Shown in pieces: positions 29,577 through 38,579 of a stretch of DNA of 64,000 bases. Position numbers and translations under genes: made by a program. The notes below the pieces were generated by a model that worked only from the letters and a program-made list of their open reading frames with translations, made no database searches and was not told where the DNA came from. Position 1 is the first letter of the stretch; the number at the start of each line of letters is the position of its first letter. This stretch comes from Alkanindiges illinoisensis. GTDB lineage: Bacteria > Pseudomonadota > Gammaproteobacteria > Pseudomonadales > Moraxellaceae. The DNA lies in the NCBI RefSeq assembly GCF_004377485.1, contig NZ_SNTY01000003.1, positions 36,886 through 100,885 on the forward strand, read 5' to 3'.

Positions 29577-30578
29577 TTAAACTGAAGCAGGATCCTGATG
29601 ATAGGAAACCAGACGTTCTACTTCATTTTTGGAACCCAGAATAACTGGAATACGCTGGTGCAGGTCATTCGGCTTGACATCCAGAATCGGCTGGCGACCA
29701 GTACTGGCTGCACCACCAGCCTGTTCAATCAGCATTCCCATTGGATTAGCTTCATACATCAGGCGTAAACGTCCGGCCTTGCTTGGGTCTTTCAGATCGT
29801 AGGGGTACATGAAGATGCCGCCACGTGTCAGGATGCGATGAATATCACCGACCATACAAGCGACCCATCGCATGTTGAAATCCTTGCCACGTATACCGGT
29901 TTTACCAGCAATGCACTCGTCAATGTAGCGTTTAACAGGTGCTTCCCAGTGACGGGTATTGGAGCTATTAATTGCAAATTCCTGCGTGTCTTCCGGAATG
30001 CTAAGACGTTCGGCGGTCAGGATAAATTCGCCAACATCACGATCCAGTGTAAATACATCAACACCATCACCCAATGTTAACACCAGCATGGTAGAAGGGC
30101 CATAAAGCACATAGCCAGCCGTAACCTGTTTGCGGCCTTCCTGCATAAAATCTTCAAAACGCGCAGCACCCGCATGGTCTTGCTGCAAAATAGAAAAAAT
30201 GGTGCCGACGCTCATGTTGATGTCAATATTGCTGGAACCATCCAGAGGATCAAACAGTAGCAAATATTTGGCATCGTCGTTGCCAGCAATCATTTCGTCC
30301 ATTTCTTCTGAGGCTAGCGCGGCAACCTTGCCACCACTTAATACAGTATCCATTAACAGCACATTGGATACCACGTCCAGCTTCTTTTGAACTTCGCCCT
30401 GTACATTGTCACTGCCTGCACTGCCCAACATATTGGCCAGTGCGCCTTTATGCAGTGCTGCACTGATGGCTTTACAGGCAATCGAAACCTGTACGATCAA
30501 CTGGGTTAGGTCAGGAGTTAGATGTGCTAAACGCTGTTGTCGATCCAGTAAATACTGATTCAAGGTGATATTAGACAT
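29577..30578 (-). CDS. fbp: Fructose-1,6-bisphosphatase class I
   Basis: A 333-residue class I FBPase with the metal-site motif [12 protein letters not shown] and the GGIFMYPYD and [15 protein letters not shown] segments. It catalyses the last committed step of gluconeogenesis in the cytoplasm, consistent with growth on terpenes or fatty acids. The ATG at 30578 has GAGGAG eight bases upstream; an in-frame ATG 114 bases further up has no such support. Confidence 0.94.
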   Translation of the reverse strand: MSNITLNQYLLDRQQRLAHLTPDLTQLIVQVSIACKAISAALHKGALANMLGSAGSDNVQGEVQKKLDVVSNVLLMDTVLSGGKVAALASEEMDEMIAGNDDAKYLLLFDPLDGSSNIDINMSVGTIFSILQQDHAGAARFEDFMQEGRKQVTAGYVLYGPSTMLVLTLGDGVDVFTLDRDVGEFILTAERLSIPEDTQEFAINSSNTRHWEAPVKRYIDECIAGKTGIRGKDFNMRWVACMVGDIHRILTRGGIFMYPYDLKDPSKAGRLRLMYEANPMGMLIEQAGGAASTGRQPILDVKPNDLHQRIPVILGSKNEVERLVSYHQDPASV

Positions 30579-30756
30579 CGATTGCTCCTCAAGCGGTTCC
30601 AAGACAGTTTTTCTAAATTTAAATACAGGATAGGACACGCGACTTTTGTAAAAAAACGGGTAGGGTATCTCTGTAAAAAACAGGTGGCTCAATAAAAACA
30701 GGCTGCCTTTGCAACCTGTTATTCACTTAACCTGCGTAAAGCCGGGCTATTATAGT

Positions 30757-31356
30757 TTAGTTAGGGGCGCCTGCGCTGTAATTAATTTCAACCCGGCGAT
30801 TTTCTGCCCAGGCTGCATCGTTGTGGCCTTCATTGACAGGCTGTTCCTTGCCATAGCTCACAGTTTCAATCTGCTCATTACGCGCACCATTGGTGACTAA
30901 AAAAGCTTGTACTGATTTGGCGCGACGCTCGCCCAGTGCCATATTGTATTCACGGGTTCCACGCTCATCAGTGTGGCCAGTCAGGGTAACGCGGGCACCA
31001 TTATTTTGTGACAGGTAACGGGCATGAGCGTTTAGGGTTGCCACATCAGTCTGGGACAAATCGCTGCTGTCATAGTCAAAATGTACCACACGGGCAGCCA
31101 GCGCCTGACGAACCGCATCAATTGGGCCATTACCATTGGCGCCAGTTCCGTTCAGACCAGTGCTGTTAATGTCGCCATTGCTGCCAAGACCAGTACTGGA
31201 AGCGCCAGTGCCAGCGCCTGTAGTGCCATTACCGGCGGTAGCTGTGGTATTGGCAGTAGTGGCTGGTTTACGGCTGGCACAACCTGTCATGGCCAGTGCA
31301 ATAGCAAGGCCCGGAATCATTAATAGATGCATGGTTTTTAATGAGGATTGGTACAT
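30757..31356 (-). CDS. pal: Peptidoglycan-associated lipoprotein Pal
   Basis: A 199-residue outer-membrane lipoprotein. The signal peptide ends in a lipobox with Cys26 (AMTGC). A long Gly/Thr/Asn/Ser-rich linker (about 32-80) leads to an OmpA-like peptidoglycan-binding domain (HFDYDSSDL, GHTDERGTREYN, LGERRAKSV). Pal is the outer-membrane end of the Tol-Pal constriction system. It is the last gene of the ybgC-tolQRAB-pal run. The low-complexity linker is longer than in enterobacterial Pal. Confidence 0.94.
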   Translation of the reverse strand: MYQSSLKTMHLLMIPGLAIALAMTGCASRKPATTANTTATAGNGTTGAGTGASSTGLGSNGDINSTGLNGTGANGNGPIDAVRQALAARVVHFDYDSSDLSQTDVATLNAHARYLSQNNGARVTLTGHTDERGTREYNMALGERRAKSVQAFLVTNGARNEQIETVSYGKEQPVNEGHNDAAWAENRRVEINYSAGAPN

Positions 31357-31511
31357 AGTGTCTCCAGTTCAAATTTTGTGTCAGGGTCTACCTTAACGCG
31401 TCTCTAAAACATTTCAATGATTTTTACATTTTTTAAAAAAGAATCAAAGTGTTGTAGAGAAGCTTAATTTAAGGTGAGTTTAAGCAAGCGTAATTTTAGT
31501 CACTTACGTCC

Positions 31512-32801
31512 TTAGCGACGTGGTGCCCAGGCAGGTTCCCGGACTTCACCTTGCTCACTTGGCAAACGCATTCTAAAGCGGCCATCGACTGACATAATTG
31601 ATAGCATGCCACGACTGCCTTCACGAGTGGCATACACTACCATTTGTCCATTTGGCGAAAAGCTTGGTGATTCATCCAGCGGTGTAGGGGTTAAAATACT
31701 AATCACCCCAGAGGCCAGATCCTGTACGGCAACCTGATATTGGCTACCTGCTTTACGATGCACTAATGCGAGGCTACGACCATCACTGCTTAAAGTGCCA
31801 CGTGCATTAAATGGCCCGCTAAAGGTTAAGCGACGGGTACTGCCATCATCAAGGTTGTAGCGATAAATCTGTGGAGTGCCGCCACGGTCCGAGGTAAAGA
31901 CAAACGATTTTCCATCAGGACTGTAACGTGCTTCGGTATCAATAGCAGTATCGCGGGTCAGGCGGGTAATGCGCTTGGTGGCAATATTCATTTCATAAAC
32001 TTCAGGATTGCCATCCATAGAGCCTGTAAACAACATTCTTTGGCCATCTGGTGAAATACTGGGCGCGCCATTTAAACCTTTGAACTGGGCTAGAACTTCA
32101 CGTTGTCCCGTTGCCAGATCCTGTAGGTAAATGGCAGGACGCTTGGTTTCAAAGGAAACATAAGCCAGTTTGCGTGCATCTGGTGTCCATGTGGGTGATA
32201 AAATCGGCTCTGGCGATTCCAGAATGGTTTTGGGCTGCTGGCCATCAGTGTCGGCAATTTGCAAGGTATAGATGAGCTTGCCAGCTTCACGGTTACGCAA
32301 CACGTAGGCAATCTGGCCAGAAAAATCACCCTGAATACCAGTTAAAGCCTGATAAATTTTATCAGCAATCAGGTGGCCGGCTTCACGCTGGCGGCTGGCT
32401 GGAACTTGCAGTACTTCGCCCAGTAGGCGAGTATTCTTCTTGACGTCAAACAATTCATACTGGATTTGCAGGCCATCGCCCGATGGGGTAACTTTACCAA
32501 CCACCACATAAGGGATACCGCTGCTTTGCCACGCGCCTACATTGATTTCGGCACTGGTAGTAGGGCGTTCTGGCAGGTTGGTTGAGGCGCTATTAAATTT
32601 GCCTGAGCGCTGCAAGTCGCTTTGTACAATGGAATACACCAGATTATCAGAGGCAAAAGGCACGACTGCAATTTGTGGTGCTTCTTCAAAGGCTTTGGCG
32701 ACTTCAAAAGTGAGCGCAGCATGGGCAATTTGAGTTGTTAAAGCAGGCAAAAATGCACTGCTGGCAACAATGCAGGCAGTAAGCAAGCGTGATTTAAGCA
32801 T
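31512..32801 (-). CDS. tolB: Tol-Pal periplasmic beta-propeller protein TolB
   Basis: A 429-residue periplasmic protein with a signal peptide (about 1-28), an N-terminal alpha/beta domain and a six-bladed beta-propeller seen as repeated TPDARKLAYVSF, SPDGQRMLFTGS, SPDGKSFVFTSDRGG and SPNGQMVVYATREG blades. It shuttles between Pal and the TolA side. Length and context (between tolA and pal) are normal. Confidence 0.94.
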   Translation of the reverse strand: MLKSRLLTACIVASSAFLPALTTQIAHAALTFEVAKAFEEAPQIAVVPFASDNLVYSIVQSDLQRSGKFNSASTNLPERPTTSAEINVGAWQSSGIPYVVVGKVTPSGDGLQIQYELFDVKKNTRLLGEVLQVPASRQREAGHLIADKIYQALTGIQGDFSGQIAYVLRNREAGKLIYTLQIADTDGQQPKTILESPEPILSPTWTPDARKLAYVSFETKRPAIYLQDLATGQREVLAQFKGLNGAPSISPDGQRMLFTGSMDGNPEVYEMNIATKRITRLTRDTAIDTEARYSPDGKSFVFTSDRGGTPQIYRYNLDDGSTRRLTFSGPFNARGTLSSDGRSLALVHRKAGSQYQVAVQDLASGVISILTPTPLDESPSFSPNGQMVVYATREGSRGMLSIMSVDGRFRMRLPSEQGEVREPAWAPRR

Positions 32802-32867
32802 GATTTAGCAACTCCTTGGATATTCGTAACTGTTTTTTGACTGGGCTACCATAGCAACTTTTTTCCA

Positions 32868-34448
32868 TTATTTAAATGTGGGTTCAAGCCGCTGCGCCAA
32901 TTTTCGGGCTTCCGGATCATCCGGCATGTCATAGGGTGCAGCTTGTTCAATGGCCGCACGGATGCTGGCATCACAGTCATCATTGCCACTTGATTTGGTG
33001 AGAACCACGGATGCAACCTGACCACTAGGGGTGAGGCTAATTCGCGCTTTGGCTGAATTGCCGTCACAGCCTGCTGGTTTGCGCCATGCACTTTTCATTC
33101 TATTTTGAAAACCTGCTGTAGACACAGCCGCTACTTTTTTCGCTTCTGCCTTAGCATCGGCTTTTGCTTTGGCTTCATCGGCTGCTTTATTGCGGGCTTC
33201 TTCTTCAGCTTTACGTTTGGCATCTTCGGCTGCTTTTGCCTTACCTTCATCTGCTTTGCGTTTAGCATCTTCAGCCGCTTTTGCTTTTGCTTCACTGTCC
33301 GCTTTAGCTTTGGCATCTGCTGCTTTTCGCTTGGCGTCGGCATCTGCCTTGGCCTTGGCATCACTTGCGGCTTTCTTTTTAGCGTCGCTATCGGCTTTGG
33401 CCTTTGCCTCGACATCTGCTTTACGTTTTGCATCAGCATTTGCTTTGGCCTGTGCATCTTGTGCCCGTTGTTTCTCAGCGTCTGCCTTCGCTTTTTCAGC
33501 ATCTGCCTTGGCTTTGCGATCCGCTTCAGTTTTACGCTTGGCATCTTCAGCGATCTGGCGTTTTTTCTCTTCAGCAGCTTTTACTTTAGCATCCTGTTCA
33601 GCTTTGCGCTTTTGCTCAGCTTCGGCCTGACGTTTGGCGTCTTCAACCTGACGTTTTTTTGCCTCAGCCGCTTTTTGCTTTTCCTGCTGCTTGGCATCCT
33701 GCTGTTTACGTTTGGCGTCTTCGGCAGCTTTCGCTTTGGCTTCTTCTTCGGCTTTATGTTTCATGTCAGCCTTTTCTTCAGTCGCTTTAAGCTTGGCATC
33801 CTGAATCGCTTTGCGTTTGGCTTCCAGCTCGGCCTGACGCTTTGCTTGTGTGTCTGCTTTTGCTTGCTCAGCCTTGCGTTCAGCCTCAGCTTTAGCCTGC
33901 TGTTGTTTAGCTTCAGCTGCTTTTTGTGCAGCCAATTCCTGTTGTTGCTTTTTCGCTTCAGCCGTTTTTTCTTGCATTTCTTTTTGTTTTGCAGCTTTTT
34001 CCTCAGCTTCTTTTTTCTGAGCTTCAGCACGTGCTTTTTGTTGCGCTTCCTGTTGCTGTTTTTTCTGGTCAGCAACAGCTTTGAGTTCAGCAGCTTTTAA
34101 GGCAGCCAATTGCTCTGACGTTGGGCCAGTGGGTTCGGGTTCTACGGCAGGCTCTGGTTCAACAGTCGGTTCAGGCTCAGCAATAGGATCATCTACGGGT
34201 TCTGCAACCGGTTCAGTTGCTGGCGCTTCATCTGAGGGCAGTGGGGTAGCAGAAGCAGCACTATCCTGCATTTGCTGTAATTGTTCAGGAGTTACCAGAA
34301 TAGCCTGTAAAGGTTTTGGCGGAATTAAAGGATCACTTTTTCCAAAATACAGCAAACCACCCAGCAGGCTGGCATGCAGGATCAGGGTAATGGCCAGCGG
34401 TAGGCGATTTTGTTTAAAAGACGATGGCACAGGCCGTTTCATGGACAT
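32868..34448 (-). CDS. tolA: Cell-envelope integrity protein TolA
   Basis: A 526-residue protein: one membrane anchor at about residues 15-35, a Pro/Glu-rich stretch (about 60-110), a very long Ala/Lys/Glu helical domain (about 115-430) made of degenerate KAxAxAxAKRKA repeats, and a C-terminal globular domain (from about 445) with a Cys pair in AGCDGNS and NDDCDAS. It spans the periplasm to transmit force from TolQR to Pal/TolB. The helical domain is longer than in E. coli TolA (421 residues in all). Repetitive coding here is a hot spot for length change. Confidence 0.92.
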   Translation of the reverse strand: MSMKRPVPSSFKQNRLPLAITLILHASLLGGLLYFGKSDPLIPPKPLQAILVTPEQLQQMQDSAASATPLPSDEAPATEPVAEPVDDPIAEPEPTVEPEPAVEPEPTGPTSEQLAALKAAELKAVADQKKQQQEAQQKARAEAQKKEAEEKAAKQKEMQEKTAEAKKQQQELAAQKAAEAKQQQAKAEAERKAEQAKADTQAKRQAELEAKRKAIQDAKLKATEEKADMKHKAEEEAKAKAAEDAKRKQQDAKQQEKQKAAEAKKRQVEDAKRQAEAEQKRKAEQDAKVKAAEEKKRQIAEDAKRKTEADRKAKADAEKAKADAEKQRAQDAQAKANADAKRKADVEAKAKADSDAKKKAASDAKAKADADAKRKAADAKAKADSEAKAKAAEDAKRKADEGKAKAAEDAKRKAEEEARNKAADEAKAKADAKAEAKKVAAVSTAGFQNRMKSAWRKPAGCDGNSAKARISLTPSGQVASVVLTKSSGNDDCDASIRAAIEQAAPYDMPDDPEARKLAQRLEPTFK

Positions 34449-34464
34449 ACCTTATTTGCCAACC

Positions 34465-34911
34465 TCAGGATTTTGGCTGGTCAGTCAGCAAGCCAACCTG
34501 ACTTAAACCAGCTTCTTGCAGGGTAGACATCAACCCAACCACTTTGCCATAAGCAACATTTTCATCGCCATTGACCAGCACCATCAGTTTTTGCTGCTTT
34601 TGTTCAGCGTCACTTTGAGCTTCTGCCAAACGGGTTTTTAGTTCATCTAGTGCTATCTGGTTAACACCATTACCAAATTTGAGTAAATACTCACCATCAC
34701 TTTTTACCGTAACGATGGCAGGCTGGGTTTCAGACTGAAAAGGTGTACTTTTAGCCTGTGGTAAATCAACAGTGATGCCAGAAGTAATCATTGGCGCGGT
34801 GACCATAAAAATCACCAGCAATACCAGCATGACATCAATGTAAGGCACTACATTCATATCACTTTTTAGAGGCTTTTTAATCCGGCCAAACGGGCTGCCT
34901 TGCATTGCCAT
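34465..34911 (-). CDS. tolR: Tol-Pal system protein TolR (ExbD family)
   Basis: A 148-residue ExbD/TolR protein with one N-terminal membrane segment containing the critical Asp (NVVPYIDVMLVLLVIFM) and a periplasmic domain ending in KVVGLMSTLQEAGLSQVGLLT. With TolQ it forms the proton-driven stator. It starts two bases after tolQ ends. Confidence 0.94.
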   Translation of the reverse strand: MAMQGSPFGRIKKPLKSDMNVVPYIDVMLVLLVIFMVTAPMITSGITVDLPQAKSTPFQSETQPAIVTVKSDGEYLLKFGNGVNQIALDELKTRLAEAQSDAEQKQQKLMVLVNGDENVAYGKVVGLMSTLQEAGLSQVGLLTDQPKS

Positions 34912-34913
34912 AA

Positions 34914-35639
34914 TCAGGCGTCCTCACGCAGGGAGCTGGTGCTTGGGCTGGCTGTGCCATCAAGGGATTCACGTTGTAACAGGGCAGTCATTTCTTCAGC
35001 AAACAGGGCACGCTGCTGATAAACCGCTTCTGATTTTGCGCTATAACGGTTGTAGGCCAGTACCGCCGGAATTGCGGCAAACAAGCCAATGGCTGTAGCA
35101 ATCAGGGCTTCAGCAATACCGGGAGCTACTGTTGCCAGCGTAACCTGTTCTACCTGTGCCAAACCGATAAAGGCATTCATAATGCCCCAGACTGTGCCAA
35201 ACAGGCCAACATAAGGGGAAACCGAGCCAATGCTGGCCAGTGTTGATGCGCCATGTTCCAGCACATTTTGTTCACGTGACAGCGACACCCGCAGCATGCG
35301 TTCTGTACCGGAAATGGTGTCTTCGCGGCTGGCCTGACGCTTTTTAAGTTTTAAAAATTCGGTAAAACCTTCATAAAAAACTGATTCAATTCCTTGGCGA
35401 TGCGGATGGGTCTGGGCATTTTTATACAGGGTTTTTAAGTCTGCACCTGACCAGAAAATCTTTTCAAAGCTATTATCCTGCTGGTTGCTTTTGCGAAATG
35501 CCATTTCCAGTTTGGCAATTAAAAACCAGCCATAAATGGACGCCAGAAATAAAATCAGCATGACAATCTGAACTACTGGACTGGCATGCAGGATCAAATC
35601 AGAAATGTTAAGTGATGTTGGAGTTGCAGTGGTTGGCAT
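34914..35639 (-). CDS. tolQ: Tol-Pal system proton channel TolQ (ExbB family)
   Basis: A 241-residue MotA/TolQ/ExbB protein with three membrane helices (about 20-42, 140-165, 175-200) and the conserved GLFGTVWGIMNAF and EALIATAIGLFAAIPAVLAYN motifs. It forms the inner-membrane proton channel with TolR. It follows ybgC after 33 bases, a typical tol operon arrangement. Confidence 0.94.
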   Translation of the reverse strand: MPTTATPTSLNISDLILHASPVVQIVMLILFLASIYGWFLIAKLEMAFRKSNQQDNSFEKIFWSGADLKTLYKNAQTHPHRQGIESVFYEGFTEFLKLKKRQASREDTISGTERMLRVSLSREQNVLEHGASTLASIGSVSPYVGLFGTVWGIMNAFIGLAQVEQVTLATVAPGIAEALIATAIGLFAAIPAVLAYNRYSAKSEAVYQQRALFAEEMTALLQRESLDGTASPSTSSLREDA

Positions 35640-35672
35640 GGTGATTTCACAAAAATAAAAAGGATAATGACG

Positions 35673-36074
35673 CTAAGGGACTGATCTTACAATCAGATCA
35701 TGGATAAATTCTGGAATTCTTCTGGGTTTTAACTGGGCATCCAGACAGGCCAGTGTAACGCTTGCAGAAGCCAGCAGTATTTCATCACGGTAAATATTTT
35801 GCTGCAAGGTAAATGATACTGATTTACATGAACTCACATCAACCGTCACCGTCAGTAAATTGTCCATGAAAATGGGCTTATGGTAGTGCACGTTGATCTG
35901 ATGTACCACAAATGAATAATCATGCTGGTCCCAGTAATGCTGAACTCCTTGGGCGCGTAGCCATTCAGTACGAGCGCGCTCAAAATAGCGGATATGATTG
36001 GCATGATACACAATACCACCGGCATCCGTATCTTCAATATAAACCCGGATGGGAAATTTAAACGGCTCGACCAC
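35673..36074 (-). CDS. ybgC: Acyl-CoA thioesterase YbgC (hotdog fold)
   Basis: A 133-residue 4-hydroxybenzoyl-CoA-thioesterase-like protein. The catalytic Asp is in YIEDTDAGGIVYHANH, followed by YFERARTEWLR. It is the first gene of the tol operon. The start is GTG at 36074, with AAGGA eight bases upstream; an ATG nearby is out of frame. Confidence 0.93.
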   Translation of the reverse strand: MVEPFKFPIRVYIEDTDAGGIVYHANHIRYFERARTEWLRAQGVQHYWDQHDYSFVVHQINVHYHKPIFMDNLLTVTVDVSSCKSVSFTLQQNIYRDEILLASASVTLACLDAQLKPRRIPEFIHDLIVRSVP

Positions 36075-36288
36075 TGTGTCATCCTTGCGGGAAATGCACG
36101 ATGAGCATAGCTTTTATTAGTTGCTGTAATCAAGTTGCTGAATGCTGTTGTCAACAGGGGCAGCCTGTGGCATGTATCGCTTTAGTAATCTCCCTTGAAA
36201 GGGTTATGCCAATCCATCTGTAATGAATACTTGCTGTGCCTAGGTGGCAGCTAAAGCAGAATGCAGGCTAATTTTAGTCTTGTATTGC

Positions 36289-36384
36289 TTATATTTTTTT
36301 CAAATGTGTCGTGTTGATAGGCTCAACCGATGCTGCCTGAGCCTATCAAAATGAATCTGGTTTTACTCTTGAAAGAAGTTTATT
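36289..36384. repeat. Decayed copy of the 97-bp MITE-like element (copy A)
   Basis: A perfect 12-bp hairpin (TTGATAGGCTCA 36314-36325, TGAGCCTATCAA 36338-36349) with loop ACCGATGCTGCC, and a right end matching 17 of 20 bases of the intact copies (36365-36384). The left terminal repeat is not recognisable, so the left edge is estimated from spacing. The hairpin arms differ from the intact copies on both sides but still pair. Confidence 0.6.
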
Positions 36385-36420
36385 TAAATGGACTTTTCTT
36401 TGGCACAGGGGCAAGGTTAT

Positions 36421-36785
36421 GGTTTACTTATCCTTACAGTTGAGCAAAGCCCGTATCCTGCAGGATGGTCGAGCGTTGCCTATTCTTATCACTCTGACAT
36501 CGCCTTCATCTTGCGCAGGGTCAAGATAGTGCCTTGGTTATCCTGGCCAGAAAAATCACAGATTTTTCTCTTCTTGTGGAGCAGTGCTCCTCAGAGCGGA
36601 ACATGAGAGGCATTGCCGCGCAAGGCTTATCCTAGCACTCGAGCAAAGCTCTCGTCTTGCGCCGCGGCAAATGAGGAACAACGTTCCGCGAGACGTAGTG
36701 AAATGAAGTGGCTTTGCTCTATCCTCTCCAGAAAAATCATAGATTTTTCTCTTGCGCTCGGGCGGAACAGTGTTCCGCTTATCCT
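36421..36785. repeat. Cluster of TTATCCT boxes and hairpins at the 3' end of ruvB
   Basis: Boxes reading TTATCCT or TATCCT occur at 36428, 36454, 36538, 36627, 36720 and 36779, several about 90 bases apart. Two near-identical hairpins AGAAAAATC-(ACA/ATA)-GATTTTTCT are at 36549-36569 and 36730-36750. Further hairpins are GGAGCAGTGCTCC (36578-36590), GGAAC-AAC-GTTCC (36675-36687) and GCGGAACAGTGTTCCGC (36762-36778). The last box contains the ruvB stop codon. No credible gene lies here; together with 36075-36288 this fills the 704-bp gap between ybgC and ruvB. Confidence 0.7.
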
Positions 36786-37780
36786 CGCTCAGGTGGAACC
36801 ATGTCGAACTGGTAATAAGCCTGATTGGTCGCAATGCGGCCACGCGCTGTTCGCATCGCAAAACCTTGCTGAATCAGGTATGGCTCAATCACATCTTCCA
36901 GCGTGCCACTATCTTCTGCCATGGCAGCAGCCAGTGCTTCAATACCAGCAGGCCCGCCGTTAAAGCGCTCCAGTAGCATTTGTAAATAACGCCGATCCAG
37001 CGTATCCAGTCCGTTTTTGTCCACATTCAGCATGTCAAGCGCACGCTGGGCAATATCCTGCGTGACTTCACCATTGCCTTTGACTTCTGCATAGTCACGC
37101 ACGCGACGTAGCAGGCGATTGGCAATACGGGGCGTACCACGGGAACGCCGGGCAATTTCCTGTGCACCTTCGGGGGTCATGGGAATGCCCATCAGGCTGG
37201 CTGAACGATGCACGATATGGGTGAGGTCAGTAACTGAATAAAATTCCAGCCGCTGTACAATGCCAAAACGGTCACGCAGGGGCGAAGTCAGCAAACCCGC
37301 ACGGGTGGTTGCAGCAACCAGCGTAAACGGCGGTAAGTCCAGCTTAATTGAACGTGCTGCCGGGCCTTCGCCAATCATGATATCCAGCTGGTAATCTTCC
37401 ATAGCTGGATACAGGATTTCCTCAATCACAGGTGACAGGCGATGAATTTCATCAATAAACAGCACATCGCCATGCTCAAGGTTGGTTAATAGCGCCGCCA
37501 GATCACCGGCACGCTCTAGCACCGGGCCAGAGGTGGACTTCAGGTTGCCGCCCATTTCACGGGCAATAATATTGGCCAGCGTGGTTTTACCCAGTCCCGG
37601 CGGGCCAAAAATCAGGGTATGGTCCAGCGCTTCCTGACGGGTACGCGCGGCATGAATAAAAATTTCCATTTGTTCACGCACAACTGGCTGCCCCACGTAG
37701 TCTTCCAGACTGGTAGGACGAATCGCACGATCAAAATGGTCTTCTGGCTTTTCAGTTGCCGTAATTAATCGATCTTGCAT
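36779..37780 (-). CDS. ruvB: Holliday junction branch-migration ATPase RuvB
   Basis: A 333-residue AAA+ motor: Walker [12 protein letters not shown], Walker [10 protein letters not shown], sensor-1 VAATTRAG, the arginine-finger region SPLRDRFG, and a C-terminal winged-helix domain ([19 protein letters not shown]). With RuvA it drives branch migration in recombination. Its last codons and stop lie within a repeated box, so the extreme C-terminus (MVPPERG) may have been shaped by the repeat. Confidence 0.95.
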   Translation of the reverse strand: MQDRLITATEKPEDHFDRAIRPTSLEDYVGQPVVREQMEIFIHAARTRQEALDHTLIFGPPGLGKTTLANIIAREMGGNLKSTSGPVLERAGDLAALLTNLEHGDVLFIDEIHRLSPVIEEILYPAMEDYQLDIMIGEGPAARSIKLDLPPFTLVAATTRAGLLTSPLRDRFGIVQRLEFYSVTDLTHIVHRSASLMGIPMTPEGAQEIARRSRGTPRIANRLLRRVRDYAEVKGNGEVTQDIAQRALDMLNVDKNGLDTLDRRYLQMLLERFNGGPAGIEALAAAMAEDSGTLEDVIEPYLIQQGFAMRTARGRIATNQAYYQFDMVPPERG

Positions 37781-37879
37781 GATTCCTCACTTAATTTTTT
37801 GCTCAACCTGCTAACTTAATGCGTTCAGCAAAATCCAGCTTTACTGCGCTGAATTGAACAAGCAGGCTTATTGAATAAA

Positions 37880-38491
37880 TTACTGTTTCATCATCGACTT
37901 TAGCGCAGCGCGAATCAGGTCAGCGGTTTCGGTAAATTCGCTTTTTACTGCCCCGATGGCTTTTTGCGCTTCAAGCGGTTTATAGCCTAAAGACACCAGT
38001 GCAGCTTCGGCTTCAGCGACGGGTGAAATACTGGTAATACCAAACTGATGCGTACCCAGACTGCTGCCATCGCTGCTACCACTAGTGCTCAGGCTTTGCA
38101 GGCGGTCACGCAGCTCAATCACCAGACGCTCGGCGGTTTTTTTGCCTACACCGGGAATGCGGGTCAGGGTAGTGACGTCCTGCATATCAATTGCTTGGAT
38201 CATCATGGCACTGCTCATGCTGGATAAAATGCTTAAGGCCAGTTTTGGGCCAACGCCATTCACCTTGATTAAAGTGCGAAACAGCGCCTTATCGGCGGTA
38301 TCCGAAAAACCGTACAGCAAATGTGCATCTTCACGCACCACCAGATGCGTCCATAAAGTCACGTTTTGTCCAGGCTTGAGCTGGCAGAATGTGGACAATG
38401 GCGTATCAATTTCATAACCCACACCATTGACTTCCAGTAAAACTACCGACGCTTCCAGTGCGCGTACGACACCAGTCAGGGAACCAATCAT
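37880..38491 (-). CDS. ruvA: Holliday junction DNA-binding protein RuvA
   Basis: A 203-residue protein with the OB-fold start MIGSLTGVVRA, the two helix-hairpin-helix motifs (LIKVNGVGPKLALSIL and LTRIPGVGKKTAERLV) and a C-terminal RuvB-binding domain. The ATG at 38491 is the family start; four more codons back to a TTG are not needed. It lies 99 bases before ruvB in the same direction. Confidence 0.94.
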   Translation of the reverse strand: MIGSLTGVVRALEASVVLLEVNGVGYEIDTPLSTFCQLKPGQNVTLWTHLVVREDAHLLYGFSDTADKALFRTLIKVNGVGPKLALSILSSMSSAMMIQAIDMQDVTTLTRIPGVGKKTAERLVIELRDRLQSLSTSGSSDGSSLGTHQFGITSISPVAEAEAALVSLGYKPLEAQKAIGAVKSEFTETADLIRAALKSMMKQ

Positions 38492-38579
38492 ACAAATACT
38501 CAAAACTAAAAATGAACGGGATCAACAAAATGGTTTATTGGGCTAAGCGGGTTAAAGCCAGTTTGCTAAAGCAAAGCGA

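Noticed and set aside
30579..30692. N-terminal extension of Fbp.
   Set aside because: GAGGAG is placed for the ATG at 30578; the extension would contain that ribosome site as codons.
33105..34100. 331-codon frame on the plus strand opposite tolA, rich in Phe, Leu and Cys.
   Set aside because: It is the mirror of the Ala/Lys-rich TolA helix: reversed GCx and AAA codons give Cys, Phe and Leu runs. No ribosome site and tolA is certain.
36421..36785. CRISPR array.
   Set aside because: The repeated boxes are short, unevenly spaced and accompanied by hairpins; there are no uniform repeats with unique spacers and no cas genes.
36556..36963. Overlapping frames of about 100-116 codons on both strands across the ybgC-ruvB spacer and the ruvB end.
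   Set aside because: They run through hairpins and repeats and into ruvB, and show no family features or ribosome sites.
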